Assembly (NCBI RefSeq): GCF_036607905.1
Contig: NZ_CP144555.1
Coordinates: 4,154,001-4,218,000, forward strand
Length of the DNA stretch: 64,000 nt
From: Streptomyces sp. SCSIO 75703
GTDB taxonomy: Bacteria; Actinomycetota; Actinomycetes; Streptomycetales; Streptomycetaceae
Direction of reading: 5' to 3'
Shown here: one piece after another, positions 41,749-51,518 of the stretch
How the letters are laid out: each line of letters begins with the position of its first letter
How positions within the stretch are numbered: position 1 is the first letter of the stretch
Made by a program: the position numbers and the translations under genes
The notes under the pieces: generated by a model
Database searches by the model: none
Seen by the model: only the letters and a program-made list of their open reading frames with translations
What the model was told of the DNA's origin: nothing

Positions 41749-43446
41749 ATGTCCGGACCCCGCCCATCCGAGGCCCGCCCCGTCAGGGCGCCCCGCGGCA
41801 CCCTGCGCACCGCCCGGGGCTGGCCGCAGGAGGCCGCGCTGCGGATGCTGCGGAACAACCTCGACCCCGAGGTCGCCGAACACCCCGACCGGCTCGTCGT
41901 CTACGGCGGCACCGGCAAGGCGGCCCGCGACTGGCGCTCCTTCGACGCCATGGTCCGCACCCTGGAGGGGCTCGGGCAGGACGAGACGATGCTCGTCCAG
42001 TCCGGCCGCCCGGTCGGCGTCATGCAGACCCACGAGTGGGCCCCGCGCGTGCTGATCGCCAACTCCAACCTCGTCGGCGACTGGGCCACCTGGGAGGAGT
42101 TCCGCCGCCTGGAGGCCCTGGGCCTGACCATGTACGGGCAGATGACCGCCGGCTCCTGGATCTACATCGGCACCCAGGGCATCCTCCAGGGCACCTACGA
42201 GACCTTCGCCGCCGTCGCCGCCAAGCGCTTCGGCGGGACCCTCGCCGGCACCATCACCCTCACCGCCGGGCTCGGCGGCATGGGCGGCGCCCAGCCCCTC
42301 GCCGTCACCATGAACGACGGCGTCGTCATCTGCGTCGACTGCGACCCGCGCGCCATCGACCGGCGCATCGAGCACCGCTACCTCGACGTCCGCGCCGACT
42401 CCCTCGACCACGCTCTCCACCTCGCCACCGAGGCCCGCGACCGGCGCGCCCCGCTGTCCATCGGCGTCCTCGGCAACGCCGCCGACGCGGTGCCGCGCCT
42501 GCTCGCCATGGGCGCCCCCGTCGACATCGTCACCGACCAGACCTCGGCCCACGACCCGCTCGCCTACCTGCCCACCGGCATCGCCTTCGAGGACATGGCC
42601 GACGCCGCCGCCAAGGACCCGGCCGGCTTCACCACCCGCGCCCGCGAGTCCATGGCCCGCCACGTCGAGGCCATGGTCGGCTTCCAGGACGCCGGTGCCG
42701 AGGTCTTCGACTACGGCAACTCGATCCGCGGCGAGGCCCGGCTCGCCGGGTACGACCGCGCCTTCGCCTTCCCCGGCTTCGTCCCCGCCTACATCCGCCC
42801 CCTCTTCTGCGAGGGCAAGGGCCCCTTCCGCTGGGCCGCCCTCTCCGGCGACCCCGCCGACATCGCCAGGACCGACCGCGCGATCCTCGACCTCTTCCCC
42901 GAGAACGAGTCGCTGGCCCGCTGGATCAGGCTCGCCGGCGAACGCGTCCACTTCCAGGGCCTGCCCGCCCGCATCTGCTGGCTCGGCTACGGCGAACGCG
43001 ACAAGGCCGGCGAACGCTTCAACGACATGGTCGCGAGCGGTGAGCTGGCCGCCCCCGTCGTCATCGGCCGCGACCACCTCGACTGCGGCTCCGTCGCCTC
43101 CCCCTACCGCGAGACCGAGGCCATGCGCGACGGCTCCGACGCCATCGCCGACTGGCCGCTGCTCAACGCCATGGTCAACGTGGCCTCCGGCGCCTCCTGG
43201 GTCTCGATCCACCACGGCGGCGGCGTCGGCATGGGCCGCTCGCTGCACGCCGGACAGGTCACCGTCGCCGACGGCACCCCGCTCGCCGGGGAGAAGATCC
43301 GCCGGGTGCTCACCAACGACCCCGGCATGGGCGTCATCCGCCACGTCGACGCCGGTTACGAGAGCGCCGAGGCCGTCGCCGACGAGCGGGGCGTGCGGGT
43401 GCCGATGCGTGAGGGCGGCGGCGCGCGCGAGGGTGACGGCGCGTGA
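41749..43446 (+). CDS. hutU: Urocanate hydratase
   Basis: A 565-residue NAD-dependent enzyme, step two of histidine breakdown (urocanate to imidazolone propionate). Family landmarks are VVYGGTGKAARDW, GSWIYIGTQGILQGTYETF, TAGLGGMGGAQPLA, FQDAGAEVFDYGNSIRGEA, RDHLDCGSVASPYRETE and SWVSIHHGGGVGMG. The length fits urocanase. AGGAGG precedes the ATG. Its stop overlaps the next gene by 4 bases. hutH (histidine ammonia-lyase) is not in the window. Confidence 0.96.
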   Translation: MSGPRPSEARPVRAPRGTLRTARGWPQEAALRMLRNNLDPEVAEHPDRLVVYGGTGKAARDWRSFDAMVRTLEGLGQDETMLVQSGRPVGVMQTHEWAPRVLIANSNLVGDWATWEEFRRLEALGLTMYGQMTAGSWIYIGTQGILQGTYETFAAVAAKRFGGTLAGTITLTAGLGGMGGAQPLAVTMNDGVVICVDCDPRAIDRRIEHRYLDVRADSLDHALHLATEARDRRAPLSIGVLGNAADAVPRLLAMGAPVDIVTDQTSAHDPLAYLPTGIAFEDMADAAAKDPAGFTTRARESMARHVEAMVGFQDAGAEVFDYGNSIRGEARLAGYDRAFAFPGFVPAYIRPLFCEGKGPFRWAALSGDPADIARTDRAILDLFPENESLARWIRLAGERVHFQGLPARICWLGYGERDKAGERFNDMVASGELAAPVVIGRDHLDCGSVASPYRETEAMRDGSDAIADWPLLNAMVNVASGASWVSIHHGGGVGMGRSLHAGQVTVADGTPLAGEKIRRVLTNDPGMGVIRHVDAGYESAEAVADERGVRVPMREGGGAREGDGA

Positions 43447-44660
43447 GCTTCCACAGCATGTGGGCGGAGCTGCTGCCCATCGGCCGCAGCCCCGCCTCCG
43501 GCGGCTACCACCGCTTCGCCTGGACCGCCGCCGACGCCGACTGCCGGGCCTGGTTCCGGCGGCAGGCCGAGGACCGCGGCCTCGCCTACGAGACCGACCG
43601 CAACGGCAACCAGTGGGCCTGGCTCGGCGACCCGGCCGCCGGGAACGCCGTCGTCACCGGCTCCCACCTGGACTCCGTCCCCGACGGCGGCGCCTTCGAC
43701 GGGCCCCTCGGGGTCGTCTCCGCCTTCGCCGCCCTCGACGAACTCCGCGCCCGGGGCGTCCGGCTCACCCGGCCGCTCGGCATCGTCAACTTCGGCGACG
43801 AGGAGGGCGCCCGTTTCGGCCTCGCCTGCGTCGGCTCCCGCCTGAGCGCCGGAGCGCTCACCGCCGAACAGGCCCACCGCCTGACCGACGCCGACGGCAT
43901 CACCCTCCCGCGCGCCATGGAGGCCGCCGGCCACGACCCGGACACCCTCGGCCCCGACCCCGAACGCCTCGCCCGCATCGGCGCCTTCGTCGAACTCCAC
44001 GTCGAGCAGGGCCGCGCCCTGGACCTGTCCGGCGACCGGGTCGGTATCGCCTCCGCGATCTGGCCGCACGGCCGCTGGCGGTTCGACTTCCGCGGCGAGG
44101 CCAACCACGCCGGCACCACCCGCCTCGACGACCGCCGCGACCCGATGCAGCCCTACGCCGAGACCGTCCTCGCCGCCCGCCGCGAGGCCCGGCTCGCCGG
44201 CGCCCTCGCCACCTTCGGCAAGATCGCCGTCGAGCCGAACGCCGTCAACGCCGTCCCCTCCCTCGTACGCGGCTGGCTCGACTCCCGCGCCGCCGACCAG
44301 GAGAGCCTGGACACCGTGGTCGCCGGCGTCGAGAAGGCCGCCCGCGAACACGCCGCCGCGCACGGCGTCGACCTCGACGTCGTCCGCGAGTCCTTCAGCC
44401 CCGTCGTCGAGTTCGACCACGCCCTGCGCGACGAACTCGCCCGCATCCTGGGCGCGACGGCCGACGCGCCCGTGCCCGTCCTCGGCACCGGCGCCGGACA
44501 CGACGCCGGAATCCTCTCCGGACGCGTCCCGACCGCCATGCTGTTCGTGCGCAACCCCACCGGCGTCTCCCACTCCCCGGCCGAGTTCGCCGCCGAGGAC
44601 GACTGCCTGGCCGGGGTCGCCGCGCTCGCCGACGTACTGGAAGGACTGGCCCGCACGTGA
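43443..44660 (+). CDS. M20-family amidohydrolase, candidate N-formylglutamate deformylase of the hut pathway
   Basis: A 405-residue zinc hydrolase of the allantoate amidohydrolase/N-carbamoyl-amino-acid hydrolase group. It has VTGSHLDSVPDGGAFDGPLG (metal His and Asp), NFGDEEGARFG, the LHVEQGRALD motif, ANHAGTTRLDDRRD, and GAGHDAGIL near the end. It is annotated elsewhere as allantoate amidohydrolase, but it is locked between hutU and the formiminoglutamate deiminase by 4-base overlaps on both sides. Streptomyces degrade histidine through N-formylglutamate, and no HutG-type hydrolase is present here. The likely reaction is therefore formylglutamate to glutamate plus formate; this is inferred from position. 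Confidence 0.85.
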   Translation: MSFHSMWAELLPIGRSPASGGYHRFAWTAADADCRAWFRRQAEDRGLAYETDRNGNQWAWLGDPAAGNAVVTGSHLDSVPDGGAFDGPLGVVSAFAALDELRARGVRLTRPLGIVNFGDEEGARFGLACVGSRLSAGALTAEQAHRLTDADGITLPRAMEAAGHDPDTLGPDPERLARIGAFVELHVEQGRALDLSGDRVGIASAIWPHGRWRFDFRGEANHAGTTRLDDRRDPMQPYAETVLAARREARLAGALATFGKIAVEPNAVNAVPSLVRGWLDSRAADQESLDTVVAGVEKAAREHAAAHGVDLDVVRESFSPVVEFDHALRDELARILGATADAPVPVLGTGAGHDAGILSGRVPTAMLFVRNPTGVSHSPAEFAAEDDCLAGVAALADVLEGLART

Positions 44661-46060
44661 ACCCCACCCCGCGCACGTACTGGCTGGAGCACGCCTGGCT
44701 CGGCACCCACGTCGAGCCGGGCGTCGCCGTGGACGTACGGGACGGACGCGTCGCCTCCGTCCGCACCGGCGTGCCCGCCCCGCCGCCCGGCGCCGAGCCC
44801 CTGCGCGGACTGACCCTGCCCGGACTGGCGAACGCCCACTCCCACGCCTTCCACCGGGCGCTGCGCGGCATCGTCCAGACCGGCTCCGGCGGGGGAGCAC
44901 CCGCGCGCCCGGGGGAGACGAACGCCGCGGGCGCCGAGCGGGCGCCGGACTCCTTCTGGGCCTGGCGCGACGTCATGTACGCCGTCGCGGACAAGCTCAC
45001 CCCGGACAGCTACTTCTCGCTCGCCCGCGCCGCCTACGCCGAGATGGCGCTGGCCGGCATCACCGCCGTCGGCGAGTTCCACTACGTCCACCACGCCCCC
45101 GGCGGCGCCCGCTACGCCGACCCCAACGCCATGGGCGAGGCCCTGATCGAGGCCGCCGCCGAGGCCGGCATCCGCATCACCCTCCTCGACACCTGCTACC
45201 TCGCGGCCGGTTTCGGGCGCGGCCCCGACCCCCACCAGCTCCGCTTCTCCGACGGCACCGCCGATGCCTGGGCGGAACGCTGCGCGCTCCTCCGGGAGCG
45301 GGACCACGCGCGGATCGGCGCCGCCCTCCACTCCGTACGGGCCGTGCCCGCCGACCAGATGGCGACCGTGGCGCGGTGGGCGGAGGAACGGCAGGCTCCG
45401 CTCCACGTCCACCTCTCCGAGCAGCCCGCCGAGAACGACGCCTGCCGCGAGGCCCACGGACGCACCCCCGCCCGGCTCCTCGCCGACCACGGCGTGCTGG
45501 GACCGCGCACCACCGCCGTCCACGCCACCCACCTCACCGACGAGGACATCGCCCTGCTCGGTGGCAGCACCACTGGCACCTGCATGTGCCCCACCACCGA
45601 ACGGGACCTCGCCGACGGCATCGGGCCGGCCGTCGCCCTCCAGCGGGCCGGCTCGCCGCTCTCCCTCGGCTCCGACAGCCACGCCGTCGTCGACCTGCTC
45701 GAAGAGGCCCGCGCGATGGAGCTGAACGAGCGCCTGCGCACCCGTACCCGCGGGCACTGGACGGCCGCCGCCCTGCTGCGAGCCGCCACCGCCGACGGAC
45801 ACGCCGCGCTCGGCTGGCCCGAGGCGGGGCGCATCGGGACCGGCGCCCCGGCCGACCTCACCACCCTCGCCCTGGACTCGGTCAGAACGGCCGGGCCGCC
45901 GCCACGGCTGGGCGCCGAGACGGCCGTATTCGCGGCCACGGCCGCCGACGTCCGGCACACGGTGGTGGGCGGCCGGCACGTGGTGCGCGACGGGGCGCAC
46001 ACCCTCGTCCCCGACGTGCCCCGCGAACTGGCGCGGGCCGTGGGCGCCCTGCACGCCTGA
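44657..46060 (+). CDS. hutF: Formiminoglutamate deiminase (HutF)
   Basis: A 467-residue amidohydrolase-superfamily enzyme releasing ammonia from N-formimino-glutamate. It has the metal-binding HSHAFHRALRG, TAVGEFHYVHHAPGG, the LHVHLSEQPAENDAC motif, TTAVHATHLTDED, and GSDSHAVVDLLEEAR supplying the last metal-binding Asp. The length and order match HutF. The GTG start overlaps the upstream stop (GTGA). It acts on the product of hutI and feeds the M20 hydrolase. Confidence 0.92.
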   Translation: MNPTPRTYWLEHAWLGTHVEPGVAVDVRDGRVASVRTGVPAPPPGAEPLRGLTLPGLANAHSHAFHRALRGIVQTGSGGGAPARPGETNAAGAERAPDSFWAWRDVMYAVADKLTPDSYFSLARAAYAEMALAGITAVGEFHYVHHAPGGARYADPNAMGEALIEAAAEAGIRITLLDTCYLAAGFGRGPDPHQLRFSDGTADAWAERCALLRERDHARIGAALHSVRAVPADQMATVARWAEERQAPLHVHLSEQPAENDACREAHGRTPARLLADHGVLGPRTTAVHATHLTDEDIALLGGSTTGTCMCPTTERDLADGIGPAVALQRAGSPLSLGSDSHAVVDLLEEARAMELNERLRTRTRGHWTAAALLRAATADGHAALGWPEAGRIGTGAPADLTTLALDSVRTAGPPPRLGAETAVFAATAADVRHTVVGGRHVVRDGAHTLVPDVPRELARAVGALHA

Positions 46061-46137
46061 CGCCCCGGCCCGCCGTCCCCCGGGCGCCCCCGCCGCCCGC
46101 CCCCGCCCCCGCCCCCCGCGACGCCGACGAGGACGCC

Positions 46138-47313
46138 ATGAGCAGCAGCACCGCCATCACCCACATCGCCGCGCTGGTCACCAACGACCCCTCCCTCCGT
46201 GACGGCGACCCCCTCGGACTGGTCCGCGACGCGGCCGTCGTCATCGACGGCGACCGCGTCGTGTGGACCGGTGAGACCAGGAAAGCACCCGCCACCGACA
46301 ACCGGGTCGACGCGGGCGGCCGGGCGGTCCTGCCCGGCTTCGTCGACAGCCACTCCCACCTGGTCTTCGCGGGCGACCGCACCGAGGAGTTCAACGCCCG
46401 CATGTCCGGCCGCCCCTACAGCGCCGGCGGCATCCGCACCACCGTCGCCGCCACCCGCGCCGCCACCGACGCCGAACTGGAGGCGACCCTCGTGCGGCAC
46501 CTGCGGGAGGCGCTGCGCCAGGGCACCACGACCCTGGAGACCAAGTCCGGCTACGGGCTGACCGTCGACGACGAGGCCCGCGCCCTGCGCATCGCCGCCC
46601 ACCACACCGACGAGGTCACCTACCTCGGCGCCCACATCGTCGCCCCCGAGTACGCCGACGACCCCGCCGGCTACGTCGCCCTGGTCACCGGCGAGATGCT
46701 GGACGCCTGCGCCCCGCACGCCGGCTGGATCGACGTCTTCTGCGAACGCGGCGCCTTCGACGGCGACCAGGCGCGCGCCATCCTCACCGCCGGCCGGGAA
46801 CGGGGCCTGCGCCCGCGCGTCCACGCCAACCAGCTCACCCACGGGCCCGGCGTCCAGCTCGCCGTCGAACTCGACGCGGCCAGCGCCGACCACTGCACCC
46901 ACCTCACCGACGCCGACGTCGACGCCCTCGCGCACGGCGGCACGGTGGCGACCCTGCTGCCGGGCGCCGAGTTCTCCACCCGCGCCCCCTGGCCCGACGC
47001 CCGGCGGCTGCTCGACGCGGGCGCGACGGTGGCGCTGTCGACGGACTGCAACCCGGGCTCCTCGTTCACCTCGTCCGTGCCCTTCTGCGTCGCGCTCGCG
47101 GTACGGGACATGGGGATGACGCCGGACGAGGCGGTCTGGTCGGCCACCGCGGGCGGCGCGGCGGCCCTGCGCCGGGACGACGTGGGGCGCCTGGTCCCGG
47201 GCGCGTACGCGGACCTGGTCCTGCTGGACGCGCCGAGCCACGTGCACCTGGCCTACCGGCCGGGCGTGCCGCTCGTCACCGGGGTGTGGCGGCGCGGCGT
47301 GCGGGTGGTGTGA
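46138..47313 (+). CDS. hutI: Imidazolonepropionase
   Basis: A 391-residue zinc amidohydrolase that opens the imidazolone ring to formiminoglutamate. Signatures are FVDSHSHLVFAGDRTEEF, GGIRTTVAATR, LETKSGYGLTVDDE, VHANQLTHGPG, DHCTHLTD and STDCNPGSSFTSS. It starts 78 bases after hutF with GACGAGGACG upstream. It ends the hut run; a strong bidirectional hairpin separates it from the converging sigma-factor gene. Confidence 0.95.
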   Translation: MSSSTAITHIAALVTNDPSLRDGDPLGLVRDAAVVIDGDRVVWTGETRKAPATDNRVDAGGRAVLPGFVDSHSHLVFAGDRTEEFNARMSGRPYSAGGIRTTVAATRAATDAELEATLVRHLREALRQGTTTLETKSGYGLTVDDEARALRIAAHHTDEVTYLGAHIVAPEYADDPAGYVALVTGEMLDACAPHAGWIDVFCERGAFDGDQARAILTAGRERGLRPRVHANQLTHGPGVQLAVELDAASADHCTHLTDADVDALAHGGTVATLLPGAEFSTRAPWPDARRLLDAGATVALSTDCNPGSSFTSSVPFCVALAVRDMGMTPDEAVWSATAGGAAALRRDDVGRLVPGAYADLVLLDAPSHVHLAYRPGVPLVTGVWRRGVRVV

Positions 47314-47354
47314 GCCGGAGCGGCGACGGGCCCCGCGCGGGCCGGAACGCGCGC

Positions 47355-47382
47355 GGGGGCGGTCCCTCGTGGGACCGCCCCC
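47355..47382. terminator. Bidirectional terminator between hutI and the sigma-factor gene
   Basis: A perfect 12-bp stem (GGGGGCGGTCCC / GGGACCGCCCCC) with a 4-base loop TCGT. Confidence 0.85.
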
Positions 47383-47405
47383 GTGGCGGGGTCACTCCGT
47401 GACGG

Positions 47406-48320
47406 TCACTCCTCGACCGTCAACCCCTTGCGCAGCCGTACCAGCGTCCGCGACAGCAGCCGGGACACGTGCATCTGGGAGATGCCGAGTTCGTCGCCGA
47501 TCTCGGACTGGGTCATGCCCGCGACGAACCGGAGGGAGAGGATCTTCCGGTCCCGGGGCGGCAGTTCGGCGATCAGGGGCTTCAACGACTCGACGTACTC
47601 GATGCCTTCGAGGCCGTGGTCCTCGTAGCCGATCCGGTCGGCGAGCGCGCCCTCGGCGTCGTCCTCCTCGGGCTGGGCGTCGAGGGAGGAGGCGGTGTAG
47701 GCGTTGGACGCCGCCATGCCCTCGACGACCTCGTCGCGCGAGAGGCCGAGGTGCTCGGCGAGTTCGCTCACCGTGGGCGCGCGGTCCAGCCGCTGGGCCA
47801 GCTCGTCCCCGGCCTTGGCCAGGTCGAGACGGAGTTCCTGGAGCCGCCGCGGTACGCGCACGGACCACGACGTGTCGCGGAAGAAGCGCTTGATCTCGCC
47901 GATGATGGTCGGCATGGCGAACGTGGGGAACTCGACGCCCCGGGACAGTTCGAAGCGGTCGATCGCCTTGATCAGGCCGATCGTGCCGACCTGGATGATG
48001 TCCTCCATGGGCTCGCTGCGCGAGCGGAAGCGGGAGGCGGCGAACTTGACCAGCGCGAGGTTCAGCTCGACGAGCGTGTTGCGTACGTAGGCGTATTCGT
48101 GGGTGCCTTCCTCCAGCGACTCCAGCCGCTCGAAGAGGGTCTTGGACAGGGCCCGTGCGTCCGCCGGAGCGACCTCGTCGTAAGCGGGGATGTCCGGAAG
48201 CCCCGCGAGGGCGTCGTCGGGGTCGACGACCGCGTCGAGATGCGCGATGGGTTCCAGATGTTCCGGAGGGGGTGTCGACGTCGCTTTGTGGGTAGGCGAT
48301 CCGTCGAGCCGGGGTGACAT
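47406..48320 (-). CDS. sigI: SigB/SigF-family RNA polymerase sigma factor
   Basis: A 304-residue group 3 sigma factor. Region 2 includes FRSRSEPMEDIIQVGTIGLIKAIDRF, with EFPTFAMPTIIGEIKRFFRD. Region 3 is VSELAEHLGLSRDEVVEGM. Region 4 is LPPRDRKILSLRFVAGMTQSEIGDELGIS. The start is the ATG at 48320 behind GGAGGACATC; in-frame ATGs upstream lack such a site. Divergent anti-anti-sigma and anti-sigma genes lie next door. From memory this arrangement matches sigI with arsI and prsI of S. coelicolor (SCO3068-3066); the symbol rests on that recollection. Confidence 0.88.
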   Translation of the reverse strand: MSPRLDGSPTHKATSTPPPEHLEPIAHLDAVVDPDDALAGLPDIPAYDEVAPADARALSKTLFERLESLEEGTHEYAYVRNTLVELNLALVKFAASRFRSRSEPMEDIIQVGTIGLIKAIDRFELSRGVEFPTFAMPTIIGEIKRFFRDTSWSVRVPRRLQELRLDLAKAGDELAQRLDRAPTVSELAEHLGLSRDEVVEGMAASNAYTASSLDAQPEEDDAEGALADRIGYEDHGLEGIEYVESLKPLIAELPPRDRKILSLRFVAGMTQSEIGDELGISQMHVSRLLSRTLVRLRKGLTVEE

Positions 48321-48571
48321 GATGTCCTCCATCGTTCTCGGCATAAGGCTGCCGAAGCCAAGGATGTGCACTGCGGTGTGCGGCGCCTCCAAAGCCGGCC
48401 GTGTCGGGTACGTGTTCCTCTAGGGTTACCGGGTTTACCGAGCCCACCGCAAGTGTGTTCTGTGTACGTATGTCCGGTTATGTGCGTTTGTCAGGTGTCG
48501 TCGGGCGGTCGGAAGGCGTAGTGTTCGAGGGCATCGGCAAGGCACTCACGAGGTCGGGAGAGAGAGACGGC

Positions 48572-48949
48572 ATGGACCGCGGGACGGTCGGCAGCGCACA
48601 GTCGGGCCGGCTTCTGGTGGAGGTGCGGGAAGAGGGCTCCAGCGCCGTCGTGACTCCGGCGGGTGAGCTGGATCACCACACCGCAGATCTGCTGCGGGAG
48701 CCGCTGGAGGAGTGTGTCGCCAAGGGGTTCAGCCGGCTCGTCGTCGACTGCTCGCGCCTGGAGTTCTGTGACTCCACGGGACTCAACGTCCTGCTCGGCG
48801 CGCGGTTGAAGGCGGAGGCGGCGGGGGGCGGCGTCCATCTCGTGGGCATGCAGCCCGTGGTGGCCCGCGTGTTCGAGATCACGGGGGCCGAGGCGGTCTT
48901 CACCCTGCACGACACGCTGGCGGACGCCCTGCCGGGCGAGACCGGCTGA
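48572..48949 (+). CDS. arsI: Anti-anti-sigma factor (STAS domain)
   Basis: A 125-residue SpoIIAA-like protein. The phosphorylatable serine lies in the STAS motif FCDSTGLNVLLGARL. It is preceded by AVVTPAGELDHHTADLLREPL and followed by VHLVGMQPVVARVFEITGA. When unphosphorylated it should bind the kinase-type anti-sigma factor and free the sigma factor. The start is the ATG at 48572; the frame is open upstream but without family similarity. It is divergent from the sigma gene and 200 bases upstream of the ATPase gene. Confidence 0.9.
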   Translation: MDRGTVGSAQSGRLLVEVREEGSSAVVTPAGELDHHTADLLREPLEECVAKGFSRLVVDCSRLEFCDSTGLNVLLGARLKAEAAGGGVHLVGMQPVVARVFEITGAEAVFTLHDTLADALPGETG

Positions 48950-49150
48950 GCCGGTCCGTGAACGGATCGGCGCGGGTACGCGTGGGCCTTCGGGGACGGT
49001 GGTGCCGCCGCGTCCGCCCTTTCGCGTCGAAGACGGGGGTGTTCCCCGTGGCGGGTCGGGCAGGAGAACCTCTGGGTACCTCCGGCCGGCGCGACTGAGT
49101 GTGCACGACGGTGGAATGTGAATTCGGTGGATCGGTGAGGTGAAGCGCTG

Positions 49151-49783
49151 ATGAGCACCACCCGGCCCTACTCGCCGGGCGACCGCGGTCCGGAGCCCGG
49201 CGGCGCTTCCGGGGCGTCCGAGGGGGGCGTGTCCGGGACGGGGAAGTCCGAGGGGGGCGCGCAGATGTCCGGTACACACCTGTCCGCGGGGCCCGGTGGG
49301 CCCGTGGCGGCGCAGCCGGCCCCGGGCGGAGCGCCCCGGGCGGACGGCGCGCGGCCGGCCGGTACCGGCCCGGGCCGGCAGGTCCGCAGACTGAGCTTCG
49401 ACGGGCAGAGCGGCGTCGTGCCGCTGGCCCGCGACTTCACCCGCCAGGCCCTGCACGCGTGGGGCTGGCTGCCCTCCGCCACCGCGGACCAGCGCGCCGC
49501 CGCCGAGGACGTGCTCCTCGTCGTCTCCGAGCTGGTCACCAACGCCTGCCTGCACGCCGAGGGGCCGGACGAGCTGTGGATCACCTGCGACCGCAAGGTG
49601 ATCCGGCTGGAGGTCTCCGACCGCGGTACGGGCCAGCCGGCCCCGCGCACCCCGCACCGCGCGGGACGCCCCGGCGGCCACGGCATGTTCATCGTGCAGC
49701 GCCTCTGCCTGGACTGGGGCGTCGTCCGCACCCCGGGCGTCGCCGGCAAACGCGTCTGGGCGGAACTGGGCGCACCGGCGTAG
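49151..49783 (+). CDS. prsI: Anti-sigma factor, HATPase (SpoIIAB/RsbW-like) kinase
   Basis: A 210-residue protein. The first 75 residues are a Gly/Pro/Ser-rich linker. The GHKL ATPase part has the N box ELVTNACLHAEG, the G1 box EVSDRGTGQPA and the G2-like GGHGMFIVQRL. Such proteins bind a SigB-type sigma factor and phosphorylate the STAS partner. Its place beside the sigma and STAS genes supports this role. An in-frame ATG at 49265 would give a shorter protein. A terminator follows at 49958. Confidence 0.85.
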   Translation: MSTTRPYSPGDRGPEPGGASGASEGGVSGTGKSEGGAQMSGTHLSAGPGGPVAAQPAPGGAPRADGARPAGTGPGRQVRRLSFDGQSGVVPLARDFTRQALHAWGWLPSATADQRAAAEDVLLVVSELVTNACLHAEGPDELWITCDRKVIRLEVSDRGTGQPAPRTPHRAGRPGGHGMFIVQRLCLDWGVVRTPGVAGKRVWAELGAPA

Positions 49784-49957
49784 CCCGCCGGCCCCTCCGG
49801 CGCTGGAGACGCGGGGCGGTACCCCCGGGCCCCCGACGCACCCCGCCCCGACGCACCCCGCACCGGCGTGCGCCCCCGGCGTCCCCCGCACCGGCGCGAC
49901 TCTCGGCGCACTCGCCCCGGCACGTCCACCCCCGGCGCACCGCACGCGGAAACGACC

Positions 49958-49996
49958 GGAGGGCCACCGCCTCCCCAGGGGAAGCGGTGGCCCTCC
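49958..49996. terminator. Bidirectional hairpin between the anti-sigma and POT genes
   Basis: A perfect 13-bp stem (GGAGGGCCACCGC / GCGGTGGCCCTCC) with a 13-base loop. Confidence 0.8.
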
Positions 49997-50021
49997 GTCG
50001 TGCCGTCCGGGCCGGCAGGGC

Positions 50022-51518
50022 TCAGCGGATGTCGCCCATCAGCTCCTTGACCCGCTTGCGGTACACCCACACCGCGAGTCCGGCGACCACGGCGAGCGTG
50101 GCCTCCATGCCGACGATGCCGGTCCTGTCCAGGTCGACCCCGAAGAGGGACAGCAGGCCGGTCGTGGCGTCGCCCGCGGTGACGGCCAGGAACCAGACGC
50201 CCATCATCTGCGAGGCGTACTTCGCCGGCGCCATCTTCGTCGTCACCGACAGGCCGACCGGGGAGAGCAGCAGCTCACCACAGGTCTGGACGAAGTAGAT
50301 CGCCACCAGCCACATCGCCGCGGCCTTGTGGCCGTCGCCCGCGATGCTCAGCGGGGCCAGGAAGAGGAAGAAGGAGACGCCGACCAGCACCAGGCCGGAG
50401 GCGAACTTCACGATCGTGCTCGGCTCCTTGCCGCGCCGGTTCAGCGCCAGCCAGACCCAGGCGAAGACCGGGGCCAGCGACATGATCAGCACCGGGTTGA
50501 TCGACTGGTACCAGGAGACCGGGAAGTTCCAGCCCAGGACGCTGTTCTCGGCCGAGGAGTCGGCGAAGATCGACAGCGTCGAGCCGCCCTGGTCGTAGAT
50601 CATCCAGAAGACCGCGGCGGCCACGAAGAACCAGATGTACGCGGACATCTTGGACTGCTCGGAGCGGTCCAGTTCCTTGTCGCGCTTGATGCGCGCCAGC
50701 ACCATCACCGGGATGATCACACCGAGCAGGGTCAGCGGGACCAGGATCCACTTCAGCGTGTAGTGGCCGCTGAAGCCGACGATCGCGTAGAAGACGACGG
50801 CGAGGGCGGCCCAGAAGGCGGCCTTGCGCAGCGTCGACACCTTCTCCTGGGCGGACAGCGGCTTCGGCACGACGCTGGAACGCGGGTCCAGGTGGCGGCT
50901 GCCCAGCAGGAACTGGACCACGCCCAGACCCATGCCGACCGCGGCCAGGGCGAAGCCCAGGTGCCAGTTGACGCTCTCGCCGACGGTGCCGATCACCAGC
51001 GGCGCCGCGAAGGCGCCCAGGTTGATGCCCATGTAGAAGACGGTGAAGCCACCGTCGCGGCGCGCGTCGTCGGGGCCGTGGTAGAGCTGGCCGACCATCG
51101 TGGAGATGTTGGCCTTGAGCAGGCCCGAGCCGATCGCCACCAGGCCGAGCCCGGCGAAGAAGGTGCCGGACGCGGGCAGGGCCAGCGTCAGGTGGCCGAG
51201 CATGATGATGCCGCCGGCGATGGCGACGGTCTTGCGGGGGCCCCACACACGGTCGCCGAACCAGCCGCCCGGCATGGCGAGCAGGTACACCAGCGACACG
51301 TACACCGAGTAGATCGCGGTGGCCGTGGCGGCGCTCATGTGCAGGCCGCCCGGGGCGACCAGGTACAGCGGCAGGAGGGCCCTCATGCCGTAGTAGGAGA
51401 AACGCTCCCACATCTCGGTCATGAAGAGAGTGGCCAGTCCGCGGGGGTGGCCGAAGAAGGTCTTCTCGGAGCCGGGTGTGCCCGGCTGGACCGAGTCCTT
51501 CGTCAGGCTGGACGCCAT
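50022..51518 (-). CDS. POT/PTR-family proton-coupled peptide transporter
   Basis: A 498-residue major-facilitator protein with about 14 hydrophobic segments. It carries the POT signatures FMTEMWERFSYYGMRALLPLYL (the E-x-x-E-R-F-type motif of helix 1) and FTVFYMGINLGAFAAPL (the FYxxINxG motif of helix 5), plus GELLLSPVGLSVTTKMAP near the end. It imports di- and tripeptides with protons. The ATG has AAGGAACG upstream. The 575-base gap to the response-regulator gene holds no gene I can support. Confidence 0.94.
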   Translation of the reverse strand: MASSLTKDSVQPGTPGSEKTFFGHPRGLATLFMTEMWERFSYYGMRALLPLYLVAPGGLHMSAATATAIYSVYVSLVYLLAMPGGWFGDRVWGPRKTVAIAGGIIMLGHLTLALPASGTFFAGLGLVAIGSGLLKANISTMVGQLYHGPDDARRDGGFTVFYMGINLGAFAAPLVIGTVGESVNWHLGFALAAVGMGLGVVQFLLGSRHLDPRSSVVPKPLSAQEKVSTLRKAAFWAALAVVFYAIVGFSGHYTLKWILVPLTLLGVIIPVMVLARIKRDKELDRSEQSKMSAYIWFFVAAAVFWMIYDQGGSTLSIFADSSAENSVLGWNFPVSWYQSINPVLIMSLAPVFAWVWLALNRRGKEPSTIVKFASGLVLVGVSFFLFLAPLSIAGDGHKAAAMWLVAIYFVQTCGELLLSPVGLSVTTKMAPAKYASQMMGVWFLAVTAGDATTGLLSLFGVDLDRTGIVGMEATLAVVAGLAVWVYRKRVKELMGDIR

